Of a stretch of DNA of 48,271 nucleotides, positions 17,719 through 27,155 are shown piece after piece; positions within the stretch are counted from its first letter, which is position 1; each line of letters starts with the position of its first letter. This DNA is from Ferroplasmaceae archaeon UBA567 (lineage in GTDB: Archaea; Thermoplasmatota; Thermoplasmata; Thermoplasmatales; Thermoplasmataceae). The notes beneath the pieces were generated by a model, which saw only the letters and a list, made by a program, of their open reading frames with translations, was not told where the DNA came from and did not search any database. A program made the position numbers and the translations under genes. The stretch spans positions 1 to 48,271 of the forward strand of contig DAUP01000074.1 in NCBI GenBank assembly GCA_002505185.1. Reading direction: 5' to 3'.

Positions 17719-20390
17719 ATATTACCATATTCTAAAATCTCCCTTATTAACTTTTCACTTATTCCCGGAATGCAGGTTGCAGTATACAATTTTTTGTTCC
17801 TTATCTTTTCCTCAACCTTAATGCCTTCTTTTAACAATCCCGATACAAGCGTATCTACGTATGAGTCAATTCCTATGCCAGTCATTTCTGTACCGCCGTT
17901 AATTACTACGGCCTTTGTGTTTTGTCTAAAAATAGCCTGAATAAGAAGGTTCATATCTTCCCTGTCAAAATTTGTTGTATAAATTGCAATATTTCCTATC
18001 TTAGTTGAATTGCCCATAATTACAGATTCAATTTTTTCCTTTCTGTAGCGGTCAATCAGTTTCTGGTTTTCCAGGTCTTCCCGGAAAATTTCCAGAGAAC
18101 GGCTGTACACATCCTTTATGTCTACTTTCATAAATTCCTGCTCCATCACCACAGTATCATAAATCGTCTGTACATACCGCATGGCGGCCGGGCCTGCTGA
18201 AAATATAATCCTCTGAATACCTTCCTGTACAGTTTCTGTCCTGATAATTTTTATAAAACCTATGGATCCAGTGCTATCCAGATGAGTACCGCCACAACCC
18301 TCTGAATCGATGCCGTCTATGGTGACAACCCTGATTTTTGATGAAACTGGAACACCGCCCTCAAAGAGCCGGAACCCGTATTTTTCAATTGCCGGATTCC
18401 AGCTTACATTTACCACCGTAATTTTTCTGTCCTGCTCTATTGCCTCAAGGCACATATTTTCTATATTTTTTATATCTTCCAGCGTTATTTTCCTGTAATG
18501 TGTAATATCTATCCTTGATTCGTCCACATCCTTCCTTACACCGCTCTGCCACACATGGTTCCCGAAATATTTTCTCATTATCCCAAGCAGAAGATGGGTT
18601 GCTGAGTGGTGTATCATCAACTGTTTCCTTCTTGTATAGTCAATATAACCCTTAACCCTGGATTTGTCCCCTATGTTTCCATCAAGGAAATGCACTATGG
18701 CATCATTGTATTTCTGCACATCAACAACATTGATTCGTTTTCCATTGGCTATAAAGTATCCGAGATCACATGGCTGTCCACCGCCCTCAGGATAAAAAGC
18801 TGTCTGATTCGGGATTATTAGCTTCTCACCAGAATAAAGGACTATGCCTGTAAATTCACTTATTTTTGTGTTATCATAATATAAAGGACGTGTATGAACA
18901 GGTGGATACTCTACAGTTTCTTTTTTCTTTATGTGTTTGGTTTCATGCCTGGATATAACAATCTCCTGGAAATTATCCGGAAGTTCAAGATTCTTCCCGG
19001 CCACTTTCATGAATGATTCTTTAATTAAATCCTCATTGAGCCCTTCCGAGTCGTAGAGCGTAATAGCGTCCTTAAGCTCTAGTTTACCTGAATGTATGTA
19101 CTTCTTCAAACGGTTAACAGCTGTTTTATTTATTTCATTATATTTTTCTTTCTCTATTTCGATAATGTTTTTTATGAAATCCCGGTCATAGTTAGAAATA
19201 ATGTCTGAAAAAATATTGTGCTGGAAGTCCATAAGATCCATGAAATCCTTTGAAAATCCGATTTCATCCATAAATTTCAGCGACCTTCTTATGAGGGTCC
19301 TTGCCAGATAGCCAACCTTAACATTGGAGGGTATCACATAGTCAGAAAACATTAAAAGCAGTGTTTTTGTGTGATCTGCAAGTGAATACATGCTTCTAAT
19401 GCGTTTCAGGGTGCCTACAAATTCATTATTAAGGTTGATTTGTTTTTCCTTCAGGTATGGATCAACCTGCATTAAGAGTTTTGATTCACTATATGGCTCT
19501 ATCTCAGCCGACAGTTCTGATAATTTTTGCATAATCTCCGGTTCTATATACCCCACTGATGCATTTTTCCTTATGTATTCTATTGTATCTCCGAATATTG
19601 AGTTATAAACTGTGGGCGTCCCAGTGGAAAGCCACACAAGCCTTTCCAGGCCATATCCAGTATCCACAATTTTTAGGGGCATTTGGGAATATTTTGTTCC
19701 CTCTATTTCTATATCACCTTCCGGATCTTCTTTCATATCCATAAACACCAGTGTAGCCACTTCAAGACCCCTGACAAAGACTTCTACTGCATTTCCTGCA
19801 TTACCGCCGCCAAACCACGGTTTTTCTTTGTAAGTTATTTCATTTCCATTAACACGGAGTTTTTCTGTGAGGAACCTGTATGAGTATTCTATTGTCTCAT
19901 TTTTCCAGTAAATATATTTATTTTCATAATTAAATGCATCATGGCACAGCATCTCAAATGATGTCAGATGACGGCCTGTTTTTCCAACCAGATCAAGGTC
20001 CAGCATTCTTATGCTTGGCTGGGACATTGCAAGGGGATTCCCGGGAGGAGGCACAAGCCCGGAGGTAACCTGCGGCTGGAAATCGTATATGGAAGCGTTA
20101 ACAAGGAGAACATCATCACGCCATCTGGGTACCACCGGATATGGATCTATTATAGAATGGTTTAGTTCATCCTTCCTGAAAAAGGAAAGGAACTCATCAC
20201 GCATCTCATCCAGGCTATATGGCCTGTATACGGGAGAGTTGCCTATAAATGAATAACTTTCACAGGCAGGGTCTCCACATGTCTTTTTCCGGGAGTTTTG
20301 AGTCCAGAAGAGGGATGAACATACAGTGCATTGCTTCCGTATAAAACTGTTATCCCTAAAGAAATCTATATCAAACTCATTTTGTGCCAT
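17715..20390 (-). CDS. alaS: Alanyl-tRNA synthetase
   Basis: An 891-residue archaeal-type AlaRS. An N-terminal cysteine-rich segment (CTVCSSLFWTQ with CGDPAC) precedes the class II catalytic core. The editing domain has HHSATHLLL and GCGGTHLDSTG, the zinc ligands that hydrolyse mischarged Ser- or Gly-tRNA. A C-Ala domain completes the protein. A TATA-like ATAAATAAATATAA (about 20411-20424) lies about 27 nt upstream, so the message is leaderless. The stop codon overlaps the start of the protease-like membrane gene, an unusual partner for a tRNA synthetase. Confidence 0.97.
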   Translation of the reverse strand: MAQNEFDIDFFRDNSFIRKQCTVCSSLFWTQNSRKKTCGDPACESYSFIGNSPVYRPYSLDEMRDEFLSFFRKDELNHSIIDPYPVVPRWRDDVLLVNASIYDFQPQVTSGLVPPPGNPLAMSQPSIRMLDLDLVGKTGRHLTSFEMLCHDAFNYENKYIYWKNETIEYSYRFLTEKLRVNGNEITYKEKPWFGGGNAGNAVEVFVRGLEVATLVFMDMKEDPEGDIEIEGTKYSQMPLKIVDTGYGLERLVWLSTGTPTVYNSIFGDTIEYIRKNASVGYIEPEIMQKLSELSAEIEPYSESKLLMQVDPYLKEKQINLNNEFVGTLKRIRSMYSLADHTKTLLLMFSDYVIPSNVKVGYLARTLIRRSLKFMDEIGFSKDFMDLMDFQHNIFSDIISNYDRDFIKNIIEIEKEKYNEINKTAVNRLKKYIHSGKLELKDAITLYDSEGLNEDLIKESFMKVAGKNLELPDNFQEIVISRHETKHIKKKETVEYPPVHTRPLYYDNTKISEFTGIVLYSGEKLIIPNQTAFYPEGGGQPCDLGYFIANGKRINVVDVQKYNDAIVHFLDGNIGDKSRVKGYIDYTRRKQLMIHHSATHLLLGIMRKYFGNHVWQSGVRKDVDESRIDITHYRKITLEDIKNIENMCLEAIEQDRKITVVNVSWNPAIEKYGFRLFEGGVPVSSKIRVVTIDGIDSEGCGGTHLDSTGSIGFIKIIRTETVQEGIQRIIFSAGPAAMRYVQTIYDTVVMEQEFMKVDIKDVYSRSLEIFREDLENQKLIDRYRKEKIESVIMGNSTKIGNIAIYTTNFDREDMNLLIQAIFRQNTKAVVINGGTEMTGIGIDSYVDTLVSGLLKEGIKVEEKIRNKKLYTATCIPGISEKLIREILEYGNI

Positions 20391-20501
20391 TTTACATATA
20401 ATGCATCTGCATAAATAAATATAATTGTCATGTATTATATATAGAGGGTGTAATGTAAAGCGATAAACAATATTTATATCCTTATGTTTAATTTATATTT
20501 T

Positions 20502-21020
20502 ATGGAAGAAAGGCTAAAAAGGCCATCATGGGACGAGTACTTTATGCGTATGGCGTATCTTGCAGCATCACGTTCCAACTGTACTAGAAGAAAGGTGGGG
20601 GCAGTTATTGTGCGGGATAATAATGTGCTTGCCACCGGGTATAATGGACCCCCGTCTCACACAGTAAACTGCGATATCGTAGGATGCATAAGGGATGAGT
20701 TAAATGTCCCATCAGGAGAAAGGCATGAACTGTGCAGGGGTTTGCATGCTGAACAGAATGCGATCATACAGGCAGCAGTTAATGGATCATCAATAAAGGG
20801 ATCAAAAATATATGTCACAACCCACCCCTGTGTTGTATGCTCCAAAATGATAATGAATTCAGACATAGAGGAAATAATATTTGCAGAGGGATACCCAGAT
20901 GACCTGGCAGAATTAATGTTGCTAGAAAGCAATATAAAGATACGGAAGTTTAACCTCACCGACAGGGAGGTAGAATCTATAATAGGAATATATTACACCC
21001 ATAAAACAGGGGAAGATTAG
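20502..21020 (+). CDS. dCMP deaminase-like cytidine/deoxycytidylate deaminase
   Basis: A 172-residue zinc enzyme likely to convert dCMP to dUMP for dTMP synthesis. The zinc and proton-shuttle motif is LHAEQNA (His82, Glu84) with THPCVVC (Cys110, Cys113). Extra cysteines at CDIVGC and ELC match the larger dCMP-deaminase/ComE group. I choose the ATG at 20502 (MEERLKRPSW) because a TATA box (TATTTATAT, 20471-20479) lies about 27 nt upstream, as in other leaderless genes here. An ATG six codons earlier is possible. Confidence 0.9.
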   Translation: MEERLKRPSWDEYFMRMAYLAASRSNCTRRKVGAVIVRDNNVLATGYNGPPSHTVNCDIVGCIRDELNVPSGERHELCRGLHAEQNAIIQAAVNGSSIKGSKIYVTTHPCVVCSKMIMNSDIEEIIFAEGYPDDLAELMLLESNIKIRKFNLTDREVESIIGIYYTHKTGED

Positions 21021-21156
21021 ATCAATAATAATTATTCAACACAGGCTTACTCATATAATGTATTACAAATTTAATTGCTTTTTATTTTGAAAATTTTTAC
21101 TGGCCTGTTACATAATTATTTACAATTTTTATATTAAATAAAAGATAAAATAAATA

Positions 21157-21166
21157 TTTATATATA
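21157..21166 (+). promoter_or_regulatory. TATA box of hsp20
   Basis: TTTATATATA lies in an AT-rich run and predicts a transcription start near 21186-21190, inside the inverted repeat that follows. The predicted leader is therefore about 30 nt and carries the ribosome binding site. Confidence 0.55.
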
Positions 21167-21179
21167 AGTTAGCAATATA

Positions 21180-21206
21180 TAGTTAACAACTAAAGGTTGT
21201 TAACTA
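21180..21206 (+). promoter_or_regulatory. Perfect 11-bp inverted repeat at the hsp20 start site (candidate operator)
   Basis: Arms TAGTTAACAAC (21180-21190) and GTTGTTAACTA (21196-21206) are exact reverse complements separated by TAAAG. The repeat covers the expected transcription start and ends directly before the ribosome binding site AGGTGAT (21207-21213). It suits a dimeric repressor, such as the winged-helix protein encoded after hsp20. It could also fold in the mRNA as a hairpin next to the ribosome binding site. Confidence 0.7.
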
Positions 21207-21217
21207 AGGTGATGATA

Positions 21218-21757
21218 ATGAATGGAAGAAGAGAGGATGACTGGGACGATATATTTAACGACATGTATGACGAGTTTGGGCTTGATATGAGAAAGATAAA
21301 CAAGGAAATGGCCAGATTTTGGGAATCAATAATGAAAGGCGACATAAACAGCAAGATCGTGGGTCCCTATGTGTATGGATTCAGCTACAAAATAGGCCCG
21401 GATGGAAAACCAGTATTCCAGGAATTCGGCAACGTTCCAAGAACTGGAATAGGTACCAGGAAGGATACACAGGAAGGGTTCAGGGAACCACTCACTGACA
21501 TCAATGAAGACAAAGAAAATGTCTATATAACATACGAATTACCAGGAGTTGAAAAAAATGACATAAATCTGGTTGTAAATGAAAACAACATAGAACTTAA
21601 GGTTGACAAGGGAACAAGGAAATATTATAAGAACATAGAATTCAACACAGGCGTGGATATAGACACTGTCATAGCGAAATTCACCAATGGAATACTGGAC
21701 ATAACAATTAAAAAATTGAACAGCAAAAATGGTGGCAGAGCTGTGAAAATAGATTAA
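21218..21757 (+). CDS. hsp20: Small heat-shock protein, Hsp20/alpha-crystallin family
   Basis: A 179-residue ATP-independent chaperone that holds unfolding proteins. A long charged N-terminal arm (about 1-90) precedes the alpha-crystallin domain, which starts near LTDINEDKENVYITYELPGV and runs through IELKVDKGTRKYYKNIEF to LDITIKKL. The usual I-x-I/V anchor at the C-terminus is not obvious, with only AVKID at the end. I choose the ATG at 21218 because AGGTGAT lies 4 nt before it; several upstream in-frame codons fall inside the operator. The regulator gene follows 30 bases later. Confidence 0.9.
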   Translation: MNGRREDDWDDIFNDMYDEFGLDMRKINKEMARFWESIMKGDINSKIVGPYVYGFSYKIGPDGKPVFQEFGNVPRTGIGTRKDTQEGFREPLTDINEDKENVYITYELPGVEKNDINLVVNENNIELKVDKGTRKYYKNIEFNTGVDIDTVIAKFTNGILDITIKKLNSKNGGRAVKID

Positions 21758-21787
21758 ATATATTTTCTTAATTTTTTGGGTGTTTTT

Positions 21788-22369
21788 ATGGATGAAGATT
21801 TATGGTCTATTTTGATTGCGCTGGAAAACAATACCAGGCGAGAAATGTTAAAAACACTCGCAAATTATGATTCATATGGCCTTGAACTGAGCAAGATGAT
21901 AGGAGTGTCACAGCAGGCTATCAATAAACAGTTGGAAATTCTTGAAAAACTTGGATTAATATCTACAAATGGCAGCATGCCGTCAACCATGGGTCCACCC
22001 AGAAAAGTATACAGGTCCATGGGGTTCTCTACCATTACTATAGATTATTCCAGAAATTTCATGAGTATAAAAAAAATGGATATTGACTATGACAATGATA
22101 ATGTTGATGGAGACAATTCAGACCTGGTGCACGAACTTGATGTTTTGAACCATGAGATCAACCAAATAGACAGAAAAAGAAATTTAATGACGGCTAAAAA
22201 GGATATGATAATAGGAAGATTAAAGGAAAAAGCAGCCGGATATGATAATTTTTACAGGAAAATTATATACGAGTACCTTGAAACCATGGACAGCTCAACA
22301 GTATCCCAGAACACGGGCGTTCCTGTAGAGATGGTTGAAAGGATAATAAATGATTTTTTGTCTGAATGA
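21788..22369 (+). CDS. Winged-helix (ArsR-like) regulator, probably of hsp20
   Basis: A 193-residue DNA-binding protein. The N-terminal winged helix runs ENNTRREMLKTLANYDSYG, SQQAINKQLEILEKLGLI and a basic wing with PPRKVYRS. A dimerising coiled-coil region (about 115-165) has many charged residues, and a C-terminal second helix-turn-helix-like segment reads SQNTGVPVEMVERII. The start is ATG 21788, after GGGTG. It shares the hsp20 transcript, so autoregulation through the upstream inverted repeat is likely by analogy with heat-shock repressors such as archaeal Phr. This is inference. Confidence 0.85.
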   Translation: MDEDLWSILIALENNTRREMLKTLANYDSYGLELSKMIGVSQQAINKQLEILEKLGLISTNGSMPSTMGPPRKVYRSMGFSTITIDYSRNFMSIKKMDIDYDNDNVDGDNSDLVHELDVLNHEINQIDRKRNLMTAKKDMIIGRLKEKAAGYDNFYRKIIYEYLETMDSSTVSQNTGVPVEMVERIINDFLSE

Positions 22370-22485
22370 AAAAATATTTTTCTTAAATATTTGCACATAA
22401 CTGGGAAGCATTCTCCTCATATCAGTATAGGGTGTTTTCCAATAATGGGTGTTAAAAGTTATATATATTTTAAATATACATATAT

Positions 22486-22902
22486 ATGAAGGTATCATTT
22501 AAATTTGACAAGGATGTTGGATTTGTATCAGATGACGGCAAAAAAGAGATAAAATTCAAGAATTCTATAGTTGGCAATGACCAGTACCATTCACCAACTG
22601 AAATGTTGCTACTGGCCATGGGTGGATGCAGCAGTGATGATGTGTTGAATATTCTAAAAAAAATGAGAAAGGAAATAAGAAGCTACAGGTGTGAAGTTTC
22701 CGGTGAGAAGAGAGATACGGATCCCAAGATGTTAAAATACGGAGAAATACACTACATATTTGAGGGTGATGTGGATCCTGAATCGGTAAAAAAGGCTATT
22801 GACCTGTCACTGGAGAAATATTGCTCTGTATCACTGACCGTGAAAAACGCAGGCATTCCGGTTTCCTCTTATTATACAATAAATGGAAAGGATTATCGTT
22901 AA
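22486..22902 (+). CDS. OsmC/Ohr-family protein
   Basis: A 138-residue thiol peroxidase-fold protein. The two conserved cysteines are Cys48 in AMGGCSSDDV and Cys113 in EKYCSVS, with SPTEMLLL before the first. The family reduces organic hydroperoxides in many bacteria, but the YhfA-like subgroup has no proven substrate. A TATA-rich stretch (around 22458-22480) directly precedes the start. The 3' end overlaps the convergent threonine-synthase-like gene by 4 bases. Confidence 0.88.
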   Translation: MKVSFKFDKDVGFVSDDGKKEIKFKNSIVGNDQYHSPTEMLLLAMGGCSSDDVLNILKKMRKEIRSYRCEVSGEKRDTDPKMLKYGEIHYIFEGDVDPESVKKAIDLSLEKYCSVSLTVKNAGIPVSSYYTINGKDYR

Positions 22903-23912
22903 TTCTTTAATCCGTTTCCTGTAAGCACCAGCATCGAAGAACCTTCAGGATGATATTTTTCATAGGCAGCAAAAACTGTGGCGGAACTGTATTCTGTGTA
23001 GAAACCCTTCATTGCCAGGTCTTTTCTTGCTTTTATTATCTCGTTTTCAGATACAGATATGCACATATTTCCACTTTCCATTATACGCACCATATATTTC
23101 ATCAGTAGTGGACGCTTCGAAACAAGTGCATCAGCTATGGATGAAAGGTTATTGTCTGGATTATATTTATTTCCATTTACCAGTGAACACAGTGGTGATA
23201 TATTCTCTGGCTGCACTCCCACTATCACGGGCAATTTTGTAATTTCACCGGAATTGTAAAGATGCATTAATCCGCTGTGAAGCCCGGAAAGCAATGTGCC
23301 TGCAGAAATAGGCACAAATATGTTGTCGGGCATCTTCCCCTGGAGAAAAATCTCATAGGCCAGTGTGCGTATCCCATCCCTGAATTCCGGATTTAATATG
23401 TGGGAAGCGTAAAATCCTGGAGCATTTTCTGCCTCCTCCTGAACATGGTCACGTGACCCGTTTACCTTTATTATGTGTGCCCCATAGCTTTCTATCTGAT
23501 TCAATTTTTTTGGATTGGCATTAGAAGGAACGTAGATACTGGTTTCGAAACCAGCCCTGGCCCCGTATGCTGCTATTGATGACCCCGCGTTTCCTGAGGA
23601 ATCTTCATTTATTTTCTCTATATTGAGCTCTTCCCTTTTTGAATACATATAGGATATCAAATTTCTTGCGCCACGGTCCTTATAGGAATATGTAGGGGAG
23701 AAATAATCAAGTTTGAATAAAAGATTGCCATTAATTTTTACTATTGGAGTTTGAACTTCTCCAAGTGTTACCCAGTCAGATACATAATCAAAATTTTTAT
23801 CTATCTTTTCCGTGAACTTCTTTTCTGGAATAATTTCAAAGGGTTCGTTGCATTGCCTGCATCTAAGCTCGTGTCCAATTCTAGGATGGCCATTAAGGCA
23901 TACTGTGATCAT
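22899..23912 (-). CDS. thrC: Threonine synthase-like PLP enzyme
   Basis: A 337-residue fold-type II PLP enzyme. An N-terminal zinc-ribbon-like segment (CLNGH then CRQC) is followed by the PLP lysine in PTYSYKDRGARN and the phosphate or cofactor loop EDSSGNAGSSIAAYGARAG. A second cofactor contact is VPISAGTLLSG. This pattern matches archaeal threonine synthase, which converts O-phosphohomoserine to threonine. A diaminopropionate or cysteate-type lyase activity cannot be ruled out. The ATG at 23912 (MITVCLNGH) is preferred over a TTG six codons upstream. Confidence 0.85.
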   Translation of the reverse strand: MITVCLNGHPRIGHELRCRQCNEPFEIIPEKKFTEKIDKNFDYVSDWVTLGEVQTPIVKINGNLLFKLDYFSPTYSYKDRGARNLISYMYSKREELNIEKINEDSSGNAGSSIAAYGARAGFETSIYVPSNANPKKLNQIESYGAHIIKVNGSRDHVQEEAENAPGFYASHILNPEFRDGIRTLAYEIFLQGKMPDNIFVPISAGTLLSGLHSGLMHLYNSGEITKLPVIVGVQPENISPLCSLVNGNKYNPDNNLSSIADALVSKRPLLMKYMVRIMESGNMCISVSENEIIKARKDLAMKGFYTEYSSATVFAAYEKYHPEGSSMLVLTGNGLKN

Positions 23913-24105
23913 AAAATAAGAATACAACAAAAAATAAAATACTATGCAAAAAATAACCCGTTGGGATGAAATCCTGGAGTCTTTACGGCTGGGACAATAT
24001 CTAACCTAACGCCTTATACCCGACATTCTTGCCTACTTGAAGGGTGGATTCCTGCTCATGGATCCATAAAAATAATCTTCCTTTTATTATTAACTCAGAT
24101 AAGAT

Positions 24106-24627
24106 TTAGAGTGTTAGATACATCCTCTTTTCATCGAAATATTTATTTCCTCTCTTAATAGCATTATGGAGTATTCCATATTCTATGAATCCCATGTCCT
24201 CATATAGGGAAATCGCCTTTTGATTTCCAGTAAATACACCCAAAATAAGCATCTCAAAATTGCCTTTACACTGTTCTATAGTCTTTTTCATGAGCATTTT
24301 TCCAATTCCTCTACCGCGGTACTCCTTCCTGATTGCAATTCCCAATGATCCTATGTGCGAAACTTCATAACCGGGCATGACCCTGTGGACATCACAGAAA
24401 CCAATTGCCTTCCCATCTTCTTCCGCGACCATCCCTATTACATCTCCACTGATAACGCCCTTGAAAATGTTTGAAAACCATTCAACCTCATATTCAAAAG
24501 CCGGTTTTGAGTGATAGAAGACAAGCCCCAGCTCAGGAGTTTCGCTTCTGACTTCATCGTAGTATGAATAATAATTATCGACCAGCTGATTCATATCGGC
24601 CCACTTGAGTCCGCGTATTAAAACCAT
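24106..24627 (-). CDS. GNAT-family N-acetyltransferase
   Basis: A 173-residue acetyltransferase. The acetyl-CoA motif is seen as IGSLGIAIRKEYRGRGIGKMLM, followed by the C-terminal NQKAISLYEDMGFIEYG, as in RimI-like and aminoglycoside-type GNATs. The longer open frame upstream to 24786 is hydrophobic and unlike the family, so I start at ATG 24627 (MVLIRGLKWADM). The acceptor substrate cannot be read from sequence. Confidence 0.85.
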   Translation of the reverse strand: MVLIRGLKWADMNQLVDNYYSYYDEVRSETPELGLVFYHSKPAFEYEVEWFSNIFKGVISGDVIGMVAEEDGKAIGFCDVHRVMPGYEVSHIGSLGIAIRKEYRGRGIGKMLMKKTIEQCKGNFEMLILGVFTGNQKAISLYEDMGFIEYGILHNAIKRGNKYFDEKRMYLTL

Positions 24628-24758
24628 ATAGAGATGAATCCTGCTACGTATATGAAGATTTTCAGTTATATCAAGATTCAGAAAACACCCAATACTGAAA
24701 TGTGAAAATGAGCAAATAATGCATAATAAGCTAACTTGCCATATATAAATACTGTATT

Positions 24759-24785
24759 GAAAAAAATATGGGAATGGTATTCCCA
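24759..24785 (-). terminator. Candidate terminator after fusA
   Basis: Read on the minus strand, TGGGAAT-ACC-ATTCCCA forms a perfect 7-bp hairpin followed by TATTTTTTTC. It lies about 90 nt past the fusA stop. A second hairpin, GAAGCC-3nt-GGCTTC, lies at 24843-24857. Confidence 0.5.
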
Positions 24786-24872
24786 AATATATTCATTAGA
24801 TGGAATTGCCATCCCAGGTGGCACCTCTGCTGGTTGAAATTGGAAGCCAATGGCTTCAGTTTAGAAAGGATA

Positions 24873-27071
24873 TCACAGGGACGAGTAGTATGCTTCATCG
24901 TAAGGCTCAGGTTTGAGACCTTTCCTTTCCCTGATCTTTGCAACGATTCCGGACTGAAGTTCGTATGGAACACGCTGGTACCCAGAGTTTTCAGAACTCC
25001 ATATGGCCTTTCCGCCTGTTGCACTTCTTATTGCAGATGCAAATCCTATCATACCTGAAACAGGGGCGTTTGCAACAACTGTGATTTCCTCTCCATTTTG
25101 CTGCATATCCTCAACCACACCACGCCTCTGCTGGAGTTCACTGGTAACTGGACCCATTAATTCCTGGGGTACACTGATGTATACCTTCTGCATTGGCTCC
25201 AGTAGAACCCTGCCAGCCTGGCACATGGCACCGTATATTGAGTTTCTCCCGGCCGGTATAACCTGCGCAGGCCCTCTATGTATACTGTCTTCGTGCAACT
25301 TTGCATCCATTAAACTTACCTTGAGGCCGTATACCTTCTCATTTGCCAGTGGCCCTTTGTTAAGTGACTCATCAAAAGATTCTATAAGAAGTTCCATTGT
25401 TTCATCCAGATACTGTATTCCCTTTGTCATATCCAGAAGGAGATTAGCACCATGAATAGATACCAGACCTCTGGCCTCATTATGGTCCAGTCCGGCTTCT
25501 TCAAGTGTTGCCATTACAGCCTTCTTATCCTTTATTTTTGACCCGTCAGGTACTTTCCCATCCAGTATGGCCTGAACAACGCCTTCTGGGAGCGGTTCAA
25601 CCTTGAAATAGAACCTGTTATGCTTATTGGGTGATTTTCCCTCAAATGGCCCACCAGTTTTGTCCACAGTTTCCCGGTAAACTACAAGTGGTGCGGAGGT
25701 TACAACGTCTACATGGTAATCGTTTTTTATCCTGTACAGAGTAATTTCCAGATGCAATTCTCCCATACCGGAAATAAGATGTTCCCCTGTTTCCTGATTT
25801 ATATCTACCTGTATGGATGGATCTGCCTTGGAGACTGATCTCAGTACATCAATTAGCTTCGGAAGGTCGGCTGTGTGTTTAGCCTCTATTGCCAGGGTAA
25901 CTACTGGATCAGAGTAATGTGACATGGGTTCGAAATCTTCCATATTCTGTAACGAAGAAACTGTTGAACCGGCTATTGCCCCCTTTAATCCCACAACGGC
26001 TGCAATATTTCCTGCCGCTATTTCATCTATGGATATCCTGTCAGGACCGACCATCATTGATAATAATTGCACCTTAGATTTCCCTGCGCCTGTTACATAA
26101 AGTTCAGCACCCTTTCTTATTATCCCGGAGAACACTCTTCCAACTGCTATCTCTCCTGCATGTGGGTCTATAAGAATTTTTGTTATCATCATGCTTATGG
26201 GGCCGTTGTCATCACATTTTTCCATTGCCTTTCCGATTTCGCTGTTAAGATCTCCGTGCCAGATCTGAGGAATCCTGTATTTCTGTGCCACTGCCGGATT
26301 CGGAAGGTTTTTTATTACCATGTCTAGAACCACCTTATGAATGGGTGCTTTTTTGGCAAGTTCCTTCTGTTTTCCTGCGCCTACAAGATCAACTATATCC
26401 TTAAATGTTACCTTGAATAATCCCATTGCGGGTACCGATAGTGCCCAGTTATGATAAGCGGAACCGAAAGCAACTGTTCCGTTTTTAACGTTTACGAGCC
26501 ATGAATCTGCAAACTCCTTGGGTGCGTATTTTGTTATAAGCCTGTTTACATCTGTTATAACCTTTATAAAACGCTTCTGCATTTCATCCCCGTTTAATTT
26601 TAGCTCATTGATAAGCCGGTCTACCTTATTGATAAACAAAACGGGTTTAACTCTTTCCTTCAGGGCCTGCCTTACCACAGTTTCTGTCTGCGGCATTACA
26701 CCTTCAACTGAATCAACAACTATTACTGTACCGTCAACCGCCCTCATGGCCCTTGTCACGTCACCGCCGAAGTCCACGTGTCCCGGCGTATCTATAAGAT
26801 TAATAAGGTATTCCTGTCCATCAACCTCATGAACCATGGAAGCATTTGCGGCATTTATGGTTATTCCCCTAGCCTGTTCCTGTACGTCATAATCCAGCAA
26901 CAACTGCTTACCTGCCAGTTCCTCGCTCATCATGCCTGCACCGGCAATAAGGTTATCACTCAATGTGGTTTTACCATGATCTATATGAGCGGCAATATCT
27001 ATATTCCTGATAAGCTCTGGATGTTCTACTAATTTCATTGCTTTTGCAACATTTTCTTCTTTTCGACCCAT
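24873..27071 (-). CDS. fusA: Translation elongation factor 2
   Basis: A 732-residue GTPase that drives ribosomal translocation. GTP-binding motifs are AHIDHGKTT, DTPGHVDFGGD and NKVD. The C-terminal domain IV has LHEDSIHRGPAQVIPAG; the histidine before RGP is the diphthamide site modified by Dph2 and is present. I choose ATG 27071 (MGRKEENVAK), preceded by GGTG, rather than the GTG three codons upstream. It is the last gene after tuf and rps10, separated from rps10 by 84 bases. Confidence 0.97.
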   Translation of the reverse strand: MGRKEENVAKAMKLVEHPELIRNIDIAAHIDHGKTTLSDNLIAGAGMMSEELAGKQLLLDYDVQEQARGITINAANASMVHEVDGQEYLINLIDTPGHVDFGGDVTRAMRAVDGTVIVVDSVEGVMPQTETVVRQALKERVKPVLFINKVDRLINELKLNGDEMQKRFIKVITDVNRLITKYAPKEFADSWLVNVKNGTVAFGSAYHNWALSVPAMGLFKVTFKDIVDLVGAGKQKELAKKAPIHKVVLDMVIKNLPNPAVAQKYRIPQIWHGDLNSEIGKAMEKCDDNGPISMMITKILIDPHAGEIAVGRVFSGIIRKGAELYVTGAGKSKVQLLSMMVGPDRISIDEIAAGNIAAVVGLKGAIAGSTVSSLQNMEDFEPMSHYSDPVVTLAIEAKHTADLPKLIDVLRSVSKADPSIQVDINQETGEHLISGMGELHLEITLYRIKNDYHVDVVTSAPLVVYRETVDKTGGPFEGKSPNKHNRFYFKVEPLPEGVVQAILDGKVPDGSKIKDKKAVMATLEEAGLDHNEARGLVSIHGANLLLDMTKGIQYLDETMELLIESFDESLNKGPLANEKVYGLKVSLMDAKLHEDSIHRGPAQVIPAGRNSIYGAMCQAGRVLLEPMQKVYISVPQELMGPVTSELQQRRGVVEDMQQNGEEITVVANAPVSGMIGFASAIRSATGGKAIWSSENSGYQRVPYELQSGIVAKIRERKGLKPEPYDEAYYSSL

Positions 27072-27155
27072 TAACAACACCGTTTAAATTTTATAATACT
27101 GTATCAAAAATCATTATTTAATAATTATTAAAAATTATTAGAAAACAGAAATAAT

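Noticed and set aside
24628..24786. N-terminal extension of the acetyltransferase frame
   Set aside because: The extra 53 residues are hydrophobic and unlike GNAT N-termini; the ATG at 24627 fits the family.
25920..25940. A tRNA T-loop-like GGGTTCGAA
   Set aside because: It lies inside fusA coding sequence and no cloverleaf can be built around it.
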